Source of the DNA: Zymoseptoria tritici IPO323
Taxonomy: Eukaryota > Ascomycota > Dothideomycetes > Mycosphaerellales > Mycosphaerellaceae
DNA length: 64,000 nucleotides
NCBI RefSeq assembly: GCF_000219625.1
Contig: NC_018215.1
Span: 1 to 64,000 of the forward strand
Direction: 5' to 3'
The notes below the pieces were generated by a model that saw nothing but the letters and a program-made list of their open reading frames with translations, searched no databases and had not been told where the DNA came from. Of this stretch, positions 12,034-24,500 are shown piece by piece (the first letter of the stretch is position 1; each line of letters opens with the position of its first letter). The position numbers and the translations under genes were made by a program.

Positions 12034-12198
12034 AGCTTTTAAATTCTAATATAAGGGATTAAGAATAGAAGGTTAGGCGTTTAGGGAACGGTATCTAGAC
12101 TACTTTATATAGCTATCTTATAGGATTCTATTCTATTTCTCTACTATAGCTTTTCTTAAGGTACTATTCTTAGTATAGTTTTATATTCTTTCTAAGAG

Positions 12199-12835
12199 TT
12201 TTCTAGGACTAAGTAATAGTTTTCTAGGCTTTCTTAGTTAGGTAAGAGTATAAGAAAACTATAACTTAGTCTATTAAAACTTCTAGGCTCTTATAAAAAC
12301 CCTAAGTCTAATACTTTTAATACTAGGTCTATCTTAGGTTTTCTATTCTTCCTTATAGTTTTCTAGTACTAGCTAATAGTTTTCTAGGCTTTCTAATCTA
12401 CGTAAGAATCTACTAAAACTATATATTAGTCTATAGAAACCTCCTAGATTAATATAAAACTCTAAGTCCGTCTTTACTAAGAAATTTCTTAGTACTAAAA
12501 CTTAGGGTTTTATAAACTTTACTAGAGTTTATATAGACTAGTTAGAGGTTTTCTAGGCTTCTTTATCTATTTAAGAATTTAGGAAAACTATACCCTAAGC
12601 CCTTAAAACTCTAGGAAGAATATTAAAACCCTAAGTCTCTATATATACTAGTACTTTAGGTTTTCTAGCGAGTACTAGAGTTTTCTACGACTAGCTAGTA
12701 GTTTTCTCTTACTCTTTAGAGCCTCTTATATCTTATAAAACCTACTCTATATACCTAGAAACTTAAGAGCCTCTAATAAAACCTTAGAACTCTTAATTTC
12801 TAGTACTAAAATAGGGTATTTTTATCTATAAGCCT
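12199..12835. repeat. Degenerate tandem array, about 160-bp unit, 4 copies
   Basis: Copies begin at about 12199, 12359, 12528 and 12681 (spacing 153-169 bp), each starting with a TTTTCTAGnACTA-like box and containing a second TAGTTTTCTAGGCTT-type box, an AAAACTAT box and a CCTAAGTC box. The array starts about 165 bp after the recombinase stop codon and lies in RIP-affected DNA. No coding potential is seen in it. Confidence 0.7.
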
Positions 12836-12938
12836 TAAGGGCTTATAGAAAGGTCCCCTAAGCCTTCTTGAGGGGCTTACGACCTCTCGAACGAATAGTC
12901 GCTTCGCGAGAAGTCGTATCGCTTCGCGAAAAATCGCC

Positions 12939-12986
12939 TTATAGCTCCGCTCGGGTCGACGAAGTCGACCCGAGCTACGCTATAAG
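12939..12986. other. Long imperfect hairpin at the inner edge of the RIP block
   Basis: Arms TTATAGCTCCGCTCGGGTCGAC and GTCGACCCGAGCTACGCTATAA are inverted repeats with a 3-nt GAA loop and one small mismatch bubble. A second, weaker inverted repeat (AGGTCCCCTAAGCC / GGGGCTTACGACCT) lies just distal at about 12850-12884. Such structures occur at ends of mobile elements, but they could equally be a palindromic repeat or terminator. Ordinary base composition returns about 35-100 bp further on. Confidence 0.6.
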
Positions 12987-13220
12987 TAGTCTATATAAGG
13001 TAATAGAAACGACCGATTAATTGCTTAACTATCCGAGGGAGGTACAACGAGGGAGGAACGACGAGCGGCTATATATATACGTGTCTTCCGTGTCTGAAAC
13101 GTTCCATAATGCGTTGGCTCGCATCGGCTTGCGTCGGCGCTTGCGCAATCGAAGTGAAGTAAATGTTCGGAATTCGAGCTTTTCTCGAGCTCGTGGACAT
13201 CCTTGGTGCCAGAGAGATCC

Positions 13221-13759
13221 TCACCGAGGGGCGATGAGCTTGAAACTTGAGCTTGTAGCAGTCACGCCGCGGATCTTGGGGGGTAGGCCCGGAGACATGT
13301 GGAACGGTTCGTCGAATCTTCTGGTGAGCCTGTTCCACAGGGCCTCCGCCCACCCTTCAAAGCCGGTTTGCTGATTCAGTTTGTGGACGAAAATCCTGGT
13401 GGCGAAGTTCCCTTCGAGCTTGGTGTTGATCTTCATGGTGGGATCACCCGCCTGCACCGCAACGGCGGAGTTTCTGCCCATTGGTCCACCTGATGGCGTG
13501 AGTTCGACCTCAGCCGACTCCGTTATCGACTCCCCTTCGAGTTCCCCTTCCACTTCAGCAAACCATTCAAAAGCCACATCGAAGGCCGCGGAGGCCTGCC
13601 GGGGCACGAGGGCGAGGTTGTGATCGAGTCTGCATTATTAGTTAGTTCGTCGGATCAATTTATCACGGACAGGAGGACGACATACGCAACATTGACGCCT
13701 TTGGGAATAGCGAGAGCCGTACAGAAAGGAAGGAAAGCAACAATCGTGGAGAGCTTCAT
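13221..13759 (-). CDS. Small secreted protein, effector-like
   Basis: Exon 1 is 13759-13686 and exon 2 is 13629-13221, joined over a 56-nt intron (GTATGT, ACTAAC, CAG) in frame, giving 160 residues. The ATG lies in a CACCATGAAG context. The N-terminus MKLSTIVAFLPFCTALA is a good signal peptide with likely cleavage after ALA. The mature part is acidic in its first half (VEGELEGE), has no cysteine and ends in FKLIAPR. I recognise no family. Position next to a RIP-saturated subtelomere and small secreted size are typical of fungal effector candidates, but a cell-wall or housekeeping secreted role cannot be excluded. The gene model rests on the splice sites and the open frame only. Confidence 0.62.
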
Positions 13760-15579
13760 GGTGCTGACGAAGAAGGCGGCTCTGTTGTTTGTTTGTCGGT
13801 TGGGTTATTCGGGGCTTCAGGCTTGAAGGAGGTCTCGTAGAGCGATGTTTGCCGGTGAGGTGCTTCGGCGCTCGGATTTTGGATGAGGGCTGGTAGAGTG
13901 GTTCGATGTTTGTAGGCCAATTGTGCTTGAAGATGGAGGGTGGCCAGAGAAGGGCTAGAGGGGGGATAGGCAGGGTATTTATCTATCGTGAATGTTACCT
14001 GTTCCTTCAACCTCTGGCCTCGTATTCAGTGCCGCGTGCTTTTTCCTTCGTACCTCGTACACCCCTCGAGTTCCGTGTCCCGACTTCTTGCAAGGGAGGG
14101 CGAGCCCGGAATGTATCGGTTCTACATGTCCACCGAGGTGAACCCAGACCTCCGAGCTTCCCGATGTACAGACTCTGGATCGAAAGCACAGTCACTATTC
14201 TGCATACAGGAAGCAGCGCTAGCTTCCGGAGACCATGTCGCTGCCTTGTTCGGGCAAGTATCGACGTTCTGTCAAGATGAGATTGGTTCGGAGTCGCCGG
14301 TTTGACCGCCAGGGAACGGGCACTACTTCTTGCTTTTGGTCCAGAGTCTGTATGAAGCAGTGTCTATACCTTGAAGACAACACCGACGTCTCCGGTCCGA
14401 TTCAGAGTCGAGTCGAGACGAAGTCGATATCGTTCCGAAATGGGCACCGATTGAGTTTCCAGCGTCAGCAATGCTTCCCATCTGCAGTCCGACACCCGGA
14501 GGATTAGGACCATCTTGACCTTTGACATCCGGGTTGAGCAAATATTGAATATGGCACACATGCGAGGATTAATCTCGTTATTGGAGGAAGGTCCATATCG
14601 ATCTCGAACGGACTTTTGTACAGAAGATTGGTGTTCCGATCTCGCATTGGTTCGGAAACGTCGGCGTTGTCTGCAGGGTAGTGGGATGCAAGCTGATGCC
14701 TGAGCGGTGTTGGCGGTATGCCGTCACGCCGTGGCCTTCCGCACGTCAAGGCTCCTCGCCTCACAAGAGATCCATAGTCATATCACCCACAAGCATCGAC
14801 CTCGATTTCGGGACCAGACAGGGCTGCCAATGAATCGCGCCAAGGAATACCATGCGAACACACAGGCCTCAGTCCCAGAGTGAGGATGGCTGGAACTAAT
14901 CATCAATCCTTGAATGAGATACCGACTCCTCCGAGCCATCGATGGTTCGTGGAACCGTCGAACTCCGCGCCAAAGGGTCCCGTAATTCAATTCCTGAAAT
15001 ATCACTCCCTTGTTGGATATACCGAATTGCTTTTTCTGTGTGACCTGGTTCCGGATCTGCTCGGATTCCTCCCACAAACAGTACTGTAGATGCGGAGCCA
15101 ATCCTGCACATGCAGCGTCGGAGCACTCCGCCGTGTTCACACCATAAGATCGCTGTCGCTGTCGCTGTCGTCATCGCCGTCGCTGTCGTTTTGAGAGTGG
15201 TAAATGGAAAGTTGAAGGAGTTTCTCGCGCTCTCATCGGCCACACGTGTGACATTGGGATGACGTGTTCAGGTTCTCTGCGAGTCGTGTGCGCAAGTAAG
15301 AGTTGTACGCAGAGCGTGCTGGCCAATATTCACCTTTAGACTACAACCATCGTTCGTCCATTGACATTGCTAATCCCGTTCGTTCATTGCGTTATATCTG
15401 CTATATCTACACTGGCCTTACCCGCCGCCGTCATCGCCGCTCCTACCTTCCGTCGTTTCTTTATTGGGCCTCGCTTTACTTTTCTGCGTTTCTTCCCTTC
15501 CCGGTTTCTTTTCTCACCGCTCTGCCTCATCCGGACCTTGCCTTTCCTACCTACCGTTTCTAAAGAGCACAGTCGCTAT
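13760..15579. other. Intergenic stretch without supported gene
   Basis: Base composition is normal, unlike the RIP block. Overlapping short frames exist on both strands but none shows a domain, signal peptide or consistent splice sites. It holds a short GCTGTC-type microsatellite at about 15152-15190 and should include the promoter of the small secreted protein gene and the 3' end of the NRPS transcript. Confidence 0.5.
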
Positions 15580-18500
15580 CTATACGCCCGACAAGACTTC
15601 CTCGAGTCTCGACAGATTCCGGACGAACCGCCGAGCAAATGTGCGCACCTGTTCGACACCGTATAAGCTCCGGTCGCAGCGAAGGCCGAGCGAAATGCCT
15701 CCGTTCTCACGGTCTACGACGACGTCGACGAAGAGACGTTCCGGTGCAATGTACGACGTATCGAGCTCGCGAACCGGCGGCGCGCACTGCTCCGAAGCTC
15801 TTGTCTCGGTGAAGTACGTGTTGGAGGAAGGCGTCAATCTCTCGAGGGTCGCCAGAGAGCGCGACGATGGTGCGGATTTATCTCCTCCGAGATCGCTCGT
15901 GTCGCGGTACAAAAGATTGATGTAGGCATTGAAGAAAGGCTGCGCGTGGCCGATGCTGCGCATAATGTCGTGGACCGACGCCTGACCGAATTGACCGAGC
16001 TTGCTGAGGTGGTTCTGGATACTTTCAACGCCTGCCACTGCCGTGCTTCTGTATTGCGCACGATGGCCAACCACGACGGAGAGAGGCGTGAGCGTCATTG
16101 TCGGAACAGCCATGTTGGTCAGGTCGGTCGGACCGAGCGATCGCGAAGCGTGGTAGAAGCCGAAGGTTGGCGACGTTGTACCGGTGTACTCCGCGAGCGT
16201 CTGCGCGAAAGCCAACAAGAGAGCAGGACTCAAGGACGCACTGGCCTTGCTCTGGGAAAGCCTCTCGAGATTGCGGATAGCTGCGGCGGACACGACCGAT
16301 GGCATTCGAACCAAGTGCTGAGGCCCGAGCGGTCCAGGCGTCTCCGTCTCGTCCGCATCGCCTGGCAAGATGGTTTTCTGCGCCTCTTTGAGCGTCTGCG
16401 ACCAGAAAACCTGCTCATCATTCGGCTTGCGCTCCGCGAGAATAGCATGTAACGCTTCGACAAGATCGGTCGAGCCAGACAGCTCACCATCTGCAAGCAA
16501 GACATCAAAATCTCGTAGGATCCCTCGAATGCTCCATGCATCATACATTGCATGGTGCAATCGCATGACCATCGCAGAATGCCCATCTGCGGTTCGAAGA
16601 AGCGTCAGCCTAGCGGGTGGGGAGAGGAGGCTGCTCGTCTGGTCGTTCGTCTGCTGGAGATGCTGGACCAAGAGTGCGTCGAGCGTGCTCGCCTCATTGC
16701 TTTCCACAAGCGAAAACGTTCCATCAGCCCGGGTGTTGACACAGTGAGCTTTCTGTGTTACCTGCATAGCTTTTGGTCCACCGACACAGCTCTTCGTAAC
16801 GGCAACAAACGAGCTTCGCAGAATTGCGTGGTGCCTCCTAAGCTCGTCCCATGCCCTTCGGACCTGCGACACTAGTAAGTCTGACTTAAGCTTGAAGATC
16901 CATGGAGCCTCAAAGAAGCGATGGCCGGCAAACGTCCAGGACTCGATGTGATGCTCTTGCCCAGCTAGGCAAGGGAGCACCGATTCGACGTCTGACTCTG
17001 TCCATCCCAGTCTGCGTATGGCTTCTTGCTGCTCAGCGTCCGAAACGAGCCTCGCGTCGACATTTGGTCCAGATCTGCAACCAGTGTTCTGAAGCTCTTG
17101 CTTGCGCATCTGGACTGTGCGCAGTCTGGCAACCATGCTCGCAACAGTCTTGCTCTGCATGATTTGAGGGACCGTCAGTGGAATTGCAGTGCGGCTCAGC
17201 TTGGACGACAGACGAATGGCGAGGATCGAATCCAAGCCAGCACGGAAGAGATTGGTATGAGCGTCGACGGTGTCGGTCATCTTTGCGCGCCCACGGACGG
17301 CCTCAAATGCATCGAGCACTACGGTGCACAGATCAACATTTTCTTCTTTTGACTCGTCGGTCGCTGTACTTCGGCTTTCTTCGCGGCTTAATTGAGCATT
17401 AGCGGACGGCTGCTTCTGCAACGGCAGGGTTGCCGGAACACTTGGAGCGTCCAGCGAAGTGAGTTGTTCCAGCAGCTCGGTCTTGAGATTCGATGCCAGT
17501 CGATCTGCCGACAAGGCGTCAAAGTGACTGGGTGCAGTACTGACCCGCAAATCGAGACCGGTTCGCGACGCAGATACATTACACACCAGAGGATACTACA
17601 ACAATCAAGAGCGTCAGTCATGTGTGATCGCGCAAACATCGAGCTTTGACCTACCTCGGTGAAGCCATCCTGACCATCGCCCGATGTCAGTCGAGAAGGT
17701 CTCCAAATGCAATTGTCGGAGTCTTCTGCTTTGCCGCCACCTTCCGAGTTGAACACCAGGAGAGATTGAAACAATTCAGACGAGACCGCGCATGAGGTCG
17801 TTGAACGCCATGTGTTCTGCACCACTCGCAAAGACGCCACTTGATGCTGCTGTGCATCTTCTGAAAGGTGTTGTGCTCGCTGGAGCATCTGCTGGTTTGA
17901 GCAATCAGAGGAGAGGAGCATTCGAATCGGCACGGTGTTGAGCAACGGGCCGACGACGGAGTCCGCATTCAGGCCTTGTCCTTCGACATCCAAGGCAAGG
18001 AGACGACCATCCAAGACCTGTCCAAACACAACATCGGACTGCTTGAGCACGGCCTTCGCTAGAACTTTGCTCCACGCAACCATCAATGCAGCATTGACGG
18101 TCGACCCAATATCTCGACATCTGCTCTTTACCTCTTCGTGCTGCCCCGAAGGGAGACTTACAACGGCCCGGTATCGAGTGGATTGTATAGTTTCTCCTTT
18201 GTCATGATTCTTCATCACCGGCGCATAGGAATATTCTTCGAGCTGTCTAGACCAGTAGGCGACCGCGGGAGCCTGCTCCGCAGCTATTTGTTCCGCAGCA
18301 CGCGAGAATGGTACAAGGGGAGCCAATGATGCGTCGGAGCCGTTGATAAAGGCGTGATAACTCTTGGTGAATATTTTCCAAAGTCTCGATAGCGATACTC
18401 CGTCGTAGATGGCGTGGTGCATTGTGAATACGGCCGTGATCCGCTCCGTCAGATCTTTAGGAACTACAAGTGTACAGCAAGCGAGGCAAGTCGAGGCGTC

Positions 18501-21500
18501 GATGCTCGCCGCAGTACGGACAGCGTCTTCCATAGACTGGACGACTTGTGCTTCCCTGAAGACGTCTGCAAACGGCCGCACGATGCCGAGCCATGGCTGG
18601 CTGTCGTCCTCCGTGAAATGGAACGTTGTGCGTAAGATTTCGACCTGCTCTACACTCTGTTTCCATGCATGGTGGAAAGCTTCAAGCCGAAACTTCGAGC
18701 GATCTTTGATCTCGAAAGTATGACGGTAGACGTACGGTTTCGACTGATTGTGCGCCTCGACGAAATGAGCAAGCCCTGCACTGAGCATGCCTTGTTGCAT
18801 CGGCGTCGCGAGGTAGCAACGACTTGCGGCTGGATAGACTCCAAGATTCTTTGCCAGCCGTAGCAAGTCTCCCGTATCATCACTTCGTCCCGATTGCAAC
18901 TCTTTGTGGGGATACCTTGCTATAGAACCCCGTTTCTCGACAGCATCCGCGACTCCTGCAACACATCGGGCGCGGAGAACAGCAAGCGGGCTTAGCTTGA
19001 CGCCAATCCTATCATGCAGCAGCTTGACCATGCGGAGAACAAGAATAGAATCAAGACCAAGGCGGTAGAAGGATGTGCGCTTCCTCATCTTCTCCGGTGG
19101 AACTGCCAACAGCTCACAGACAACGTCACGGATAATCATCTCGGTACAGGACCAAGGTGTATCGTCTGGCTCATGGACACCATCATTTCGAGCAGATACC
19201 GGTGCAACGACGGTCTTTGGCAGAAGAGGGAGTAGACCAAAGACTTGCGTTTCTGGTCGTTCAACGAAGATGTTGCAGATCTCCTCGAAACGACCTACGA
19301 GCTCCGAGACCTGCACGTTCTGGGTGCTTGAAGAAAGCTCAACTTCCACGTAGCCCAGGTATGAGCCGAAGCTATGAATGTTGACGTCGGCTGCGAACGG
19401 AACATTCGTCGCACTCATGGTCTCCTCCAGTGTAAGGAAGGCCGGCTGTGAGGAGGTTTTATCTCCTGTTGCTCCCACCTGATGATTGTGCATGTTGACA
19501 CTGATGACAGCATCAAACAGTGCTTCATTGGATTGTGCCCACTTCAAGATTTGGTCGAGAGGAACGAATGCATGTTGCATGGTCTCCGAGAAGATCTCAC
19601 GCACGCTCTGCGCTAGACTGCGAAGGGAGCCCTGGTTTTGACCAGCTTCAGAGAGCTGGATTCGCTGTGGCAGTGTGTTCAGGCACGGCGCGATCACTTG
19701 GTCGATGTCGGGGATCGTAGAGGCCAGCAATGGTCGTAATGAGACGACGTTCCCAAACACGACATCGGAGCGTTCGGGCAGAAGCTCCGAGAGCAGCACA
19801 GCAAAGACTGTTTGGAACAGAGCGTTCAACGAAACGCTGCAGTTCTGAACCGCGGATCGTAACTTTTCCAACGGCAGTGATAATCGCCGCATTGACCGCG
19901 CTAGGTTCTTTGTCTGTCTCTCGGATGCGTTTGAATGATCACCGACGAGGCAAGGTGCTACGTCTTGCAGATTCCGATGCCAGAAAGCTATGGCAGCGTC
20001 TGGATCAACGGCTTCAAATGTGACCAAGAGTTGTTGAATCGCGTCCTGCCTCGACTTGTTCTTCACTGCTCCCTGGTATTGCTCCTGAATCCGGTCACGA
20101 AGCTGACTTATGGCATCGCCGTCGAAAAGCGCATGGTGGATTGAAAGTAAAATTTCTGGCGAGCTGCCGTCGAATACATGTACCCGCACCGGCGGAAGGT
20201 TTCCGATATCTTCCACGAGCTGGCGAGCAATCATATCTGGGGAGCTACTTTGACACCAGGTAGCCCAGGGGCTGTTGACAAAGGTGACAAAAGGACCCCC
20301 GAGGCACCTTGAGAGCACAATCTGCGCCATTTGGCCGGTGCTGATCTGGCGGAAACAGGTGCGAAGCATCTGCTCTTTTTGGAGCACTTTCTTGACGGCT
20401 GAGACGAATCGTTCGAGATCCGTGGAGTCTGACAACGAGTAGCGGAATTGGGTGACATATTTGATCTTCTCGAAACTTTCGTCCTCGTCCTCCTGCAGTT
20501 GCGCGATCGATCGGGCCAGCAAAGCACCTTGCAGCGGCATTGTTGGTAAGATCTGTTCCACTTGTACCCCACTGTCGCCGAAAGAGCTTTTGACCTCACT
20601 TTCATAATCCTTTTGGAATTGCTTGATGCGCTGTGCAGCGTTGTGAAGCAGAGTGTGGTCATCGGCCGGGGATGAAGTCCTGCCCTTTTGTGCCAAATGT
20701 CGAATGGTAGCGTGGCTCAGTACATCAGCCGTGCTCAGTCGGAATCCGCTCTGCTTGAGGTGCGCTGAGAGCTGAATCGCAGATATGCTGTCGATGCCGA
20801 GTTCGTAGATGCTGCGAGATGCACTGGGGTGTTTGGTCTTGCTTCCCAGTGTGTACTCAATCGCAAGGAGGACCGTCTCTTCATCCTTAGTGAGTGATTG
20901 CTGCAGAGTGTCATTCGACTCCGCCTCTTGTTCGTCGCCATGTAGCTGTGATAAGGACATCGATTTGATAAGCAGGTTCAATGTCTTTGTGTCGACTTTG
21001 CCGGACGCTTTCAGATGCGGAATGTGGTTGACCCATACAAGCTCCGGCACCATAAAGGCAGGGAGTGATTTTGCACAGGCTTCGGAGAGTTCGTCGCTGA
21101 GACTTCGTGAGCCAGCGATCGTTGTCAGCTCGAGGATGTTCTTTGAGCTCGGATCATCAGTATCGCGCGCAGCGGCAATGAACGTAAAGAGGCGTGGCCG
21201 GGGCAGTTCGGGATGATCGATCACAGCCGCAGCAAACTCGAGCTTGAGCTTCATAGCCTCAGCGGTCTTCTGTAGAAAGTGCTCAACCTCTCCAAGCTCA
21301 AGGCGCTGCCCATTGACTTTGGCCTGCTGGTCTGATCGGCCAAGGAACTCCATGGATCCATCGGCCATCATTCTGACCAGATCTCCAGTTCTGTAGAAAC
21401 GAAGTGGTTTGCCGTTGTCTTCGGATCTGAGCAGGGTGGTCGTGGCGAAAGCTTCTGCCTGGGCCTCCGGACGAGAGAGATATCCGAGGCTCACCATATT

Positions 21501-24500
21501 ACCAGCAATGCAGAGTTCACCTATCTGACCTCGCTTGGCAATAACCTGCTTGCCTATATGGCCAAATACCTCTTGCGCGAAGACAATCGCAGTGGCAGAA
21601 TCGTGCGCCCAGCCAATGTTGCGAGCGTTCGAATCATAATCAACAACATTGCTTGAACATCCAATTGTACATTCTGTCGGTCCGTAAGCATTCAACACGA
21701 GAGGGCCTGCAGAGGGACCATTGCTGTCTCCGGCCCAGGTATCGAGCACGCTGTTGGAGACCTTCTCGCCACCGACCGTGACAAGTACAACTGAAGGCAC
21801 TCGAGCCGGAGTCAACTGAGCTTGTTGCAATACGCTTGGGACTGTACCGAAGTGTGTAATTGAGTTCTCGTTGATGATCTGTTCCAGATTTCCCAGCATC
21901 ATCATGCGTGGACCAATAGTGGCTGCAAGGCCGAAACGCCAGGCCATGAACATGTGGGTTAGATGGGGATCGAATGACCGGCTGGCGATGTTGAGGTACT
22001 TTCCGATCCCACCGAGACGCCCCGTTTGTGGAGAGTGGTCGAGAATTCGCTTTCCCAAAGACTCAATGAAGTTGCAGAGATTGAAGTTCGTGACTCGCAC
22101 ACCTTTGGGCTTGCCTGTCGATCCTGATGTGAACAGAATGTAGCCATCGTCCGTGGAATGCTTATGTGATCGATATTTCGGGAGGGAGACGGTGGCATCT
22201 GCCTGAGGATTCGGGTTGGTAAGGAGCGTCTCAAGCAGCATCACGTCGATACCGACGAGCGAACTGTCTCCTAGATCAGACTTCAATTCCGTCAGAAGCT
22301 CTTGCGTGGTTATGAATGCTGCAGCCCCGGCATCAGTGGCCAGCGTGGCCGTGCGCTCTGAAGGCAGCTCTTCGTCGAGGGGAAGATAAATATATCCTCC
22401 GCGGAACAAAGCGATGATGGTCGCGAACGACTCAAGCGTACGACCCAGATGTACAGCAACTATACTGCCTCTCTGAATGCCTCTTTTTGAAAGTGCCTCA
22501 AGGATCCGGGAGACTTTGAACAGTAGGAAAGAGTATGTCCATCGTCGAACAGCATACGGATCATCCATATCGGCGATTTGCTCGACGGCAGTCCATCTAG
22601 GATGGTGACGAGCATGGTACTCGATCCAAGCCACTGGGTTAACGGTCGGAGGTGCAATGCCAGACCACTGAGACTTCCGAGAGAGCTTTTTGATTTCGTT
22701 CATCGCTTTGTATGTTGCATCGTTCACAGAGAGCACTGATCGTGGAAGCGTATTGTTGAGTTCGATTATCGGTACGTTGGGGTGGGACAGCATTGCGCTC
22801 AATTGCGACTTGACCTGACTCAAAAGCAGCTCCAGTTGCGGCACCGAAATGACTGAACTGTCACCACTGAGCTCGAAAGTATATCCATTGCCAGGCTCGC
22901 CCTCGAAGATGTTGAGAGCTAAACTGTGCTCCACAGACAAGCCGACCACATCCTCCATTTCATCGAAGAACTTGCTGGAGGTGGTGTTCTTAGCATCGTC
23001 CTTGGTCTCATCGTCGCCCATTCGAGGATGAAAGACCACCAGTGCGGGATATAGCGGCTGGTCACTCGAAATGCCGAGCGTCTTGCGTAGTGCAGCTGGC
23101 TGCATGTGATACAAGTCTTGCATCGCTGCGTTCGTCTCCCGTGACAGCGATGAGAAGAAGTCGGCTGTAGACAGATCGATTCGTACTGCGATTGGGACAG
23201 TGACGATCAAAGGCCCAATCACTGACTGGAGCTTCGTATCTTGAATTCTCTGATCCAACGTCTCGCCAATCACCACGTATTTGCTTTCCAGATACTCTGC
23301 AAGGACTGATCCAAACGCCGTAGAGATGATCTGTGCCGGAGACTTGAGGTCATACTTCGCCACAGATGCCTGAAGAGCACTCCACAATTTTAAATCGTCG
23401 CAGGGGCGTATCGAGGCCGTTGTGCGGAGAATCTTTCGCTGTTGGGGCTGCCGAGATCCAGTCAGATCGGGGCATTTGGTCGTAGTGATGGCCCCGAACT
23501 GCTCAACAAGTGGACCGTACAATTCTTGAACTTTGGACTGAGCACGCTCAGTCTGCTCCCGAGTAGCGAAGATACCGTATCGCATGGCCTCGCCGAACTG
23601 AGCCCGCTCACTCTTCTGACTGCCGTCTTGATACTGCTTGACAAGGTCTTCGAAAATGCTTTCCATGGAGGCTGCATCATGCAGTGCGTGATGCATGTGT
23701 AGTATCATCGTCTTCTCATCCGTAGAGGAATCTTGCAGGATGGTGACTGACCATGGAGGCGTGAGCTTGCTGGACGCAATTGGGCTACATTCATTGCGTG
23801 CGTGTTGAGCGATATCATTGGCAACCGTTGCAAGAGATTGGCTCGCCGAGGACCACTCTGCCACGGTCCAACGAATTTCGGTTGACTTGACAATGGCTTG
23901 CAGTATGGCCGTTGGAAGGTCGGCTTCTCGCAGCCAGGATGTCGCATCGGGTGCAATTTCGGCAGCGACCATGAAGCTCGTGCGCAAGATCTCGTTGTCT
24001 CGCGCTACGGCTTCCCAAGCAGCACGCAGTCGATCGAAATCCACCCCAGGAGGAAGCCGGAACATGCGATGACTCCAATAGCTGCGATTGTCCCGCAGCG
24101 TCTCAATCACAAGAGCCTCCTGCATCGTGGTAGCCGGACGAAGGCAGTGCAGTGTAAAGTCAGAGGAGCCGGCTTGAGGATTCAATTGTTCCGCGAATTT
24201 GTCGAAGAGCTGCCACTCGATGCGATCCAGGTATTCAGCAGTCTTCCGCTGCTCTTCATCCCGAGCACCGCGAGCAGCACCAGACGACACGATCTGCAAT
24301 AATTGGCCGACGGAAGAGCATGTCAGTAGATCAACGACAGCAACGCTGATCTGAGCTTCTTTCTTCAGTCGCCAGGCGAGACGAATTGCAGCCATGGAGT
24401 GTATGCCGAGTCGAGCGAGGCTCATATTATCGGTGATAGATGCAGCATCCACACCTGTGATCTCAGACAGTATGCCAATCACTCTGTCGTCAGTAGGCGT

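Noticed and set aside
12843..12990. Helitron 3' end at the hairpin
   Set aside because: A hairpin is present but no CTRR terminus at the expected distance and no Rep/helicase motif in the window.
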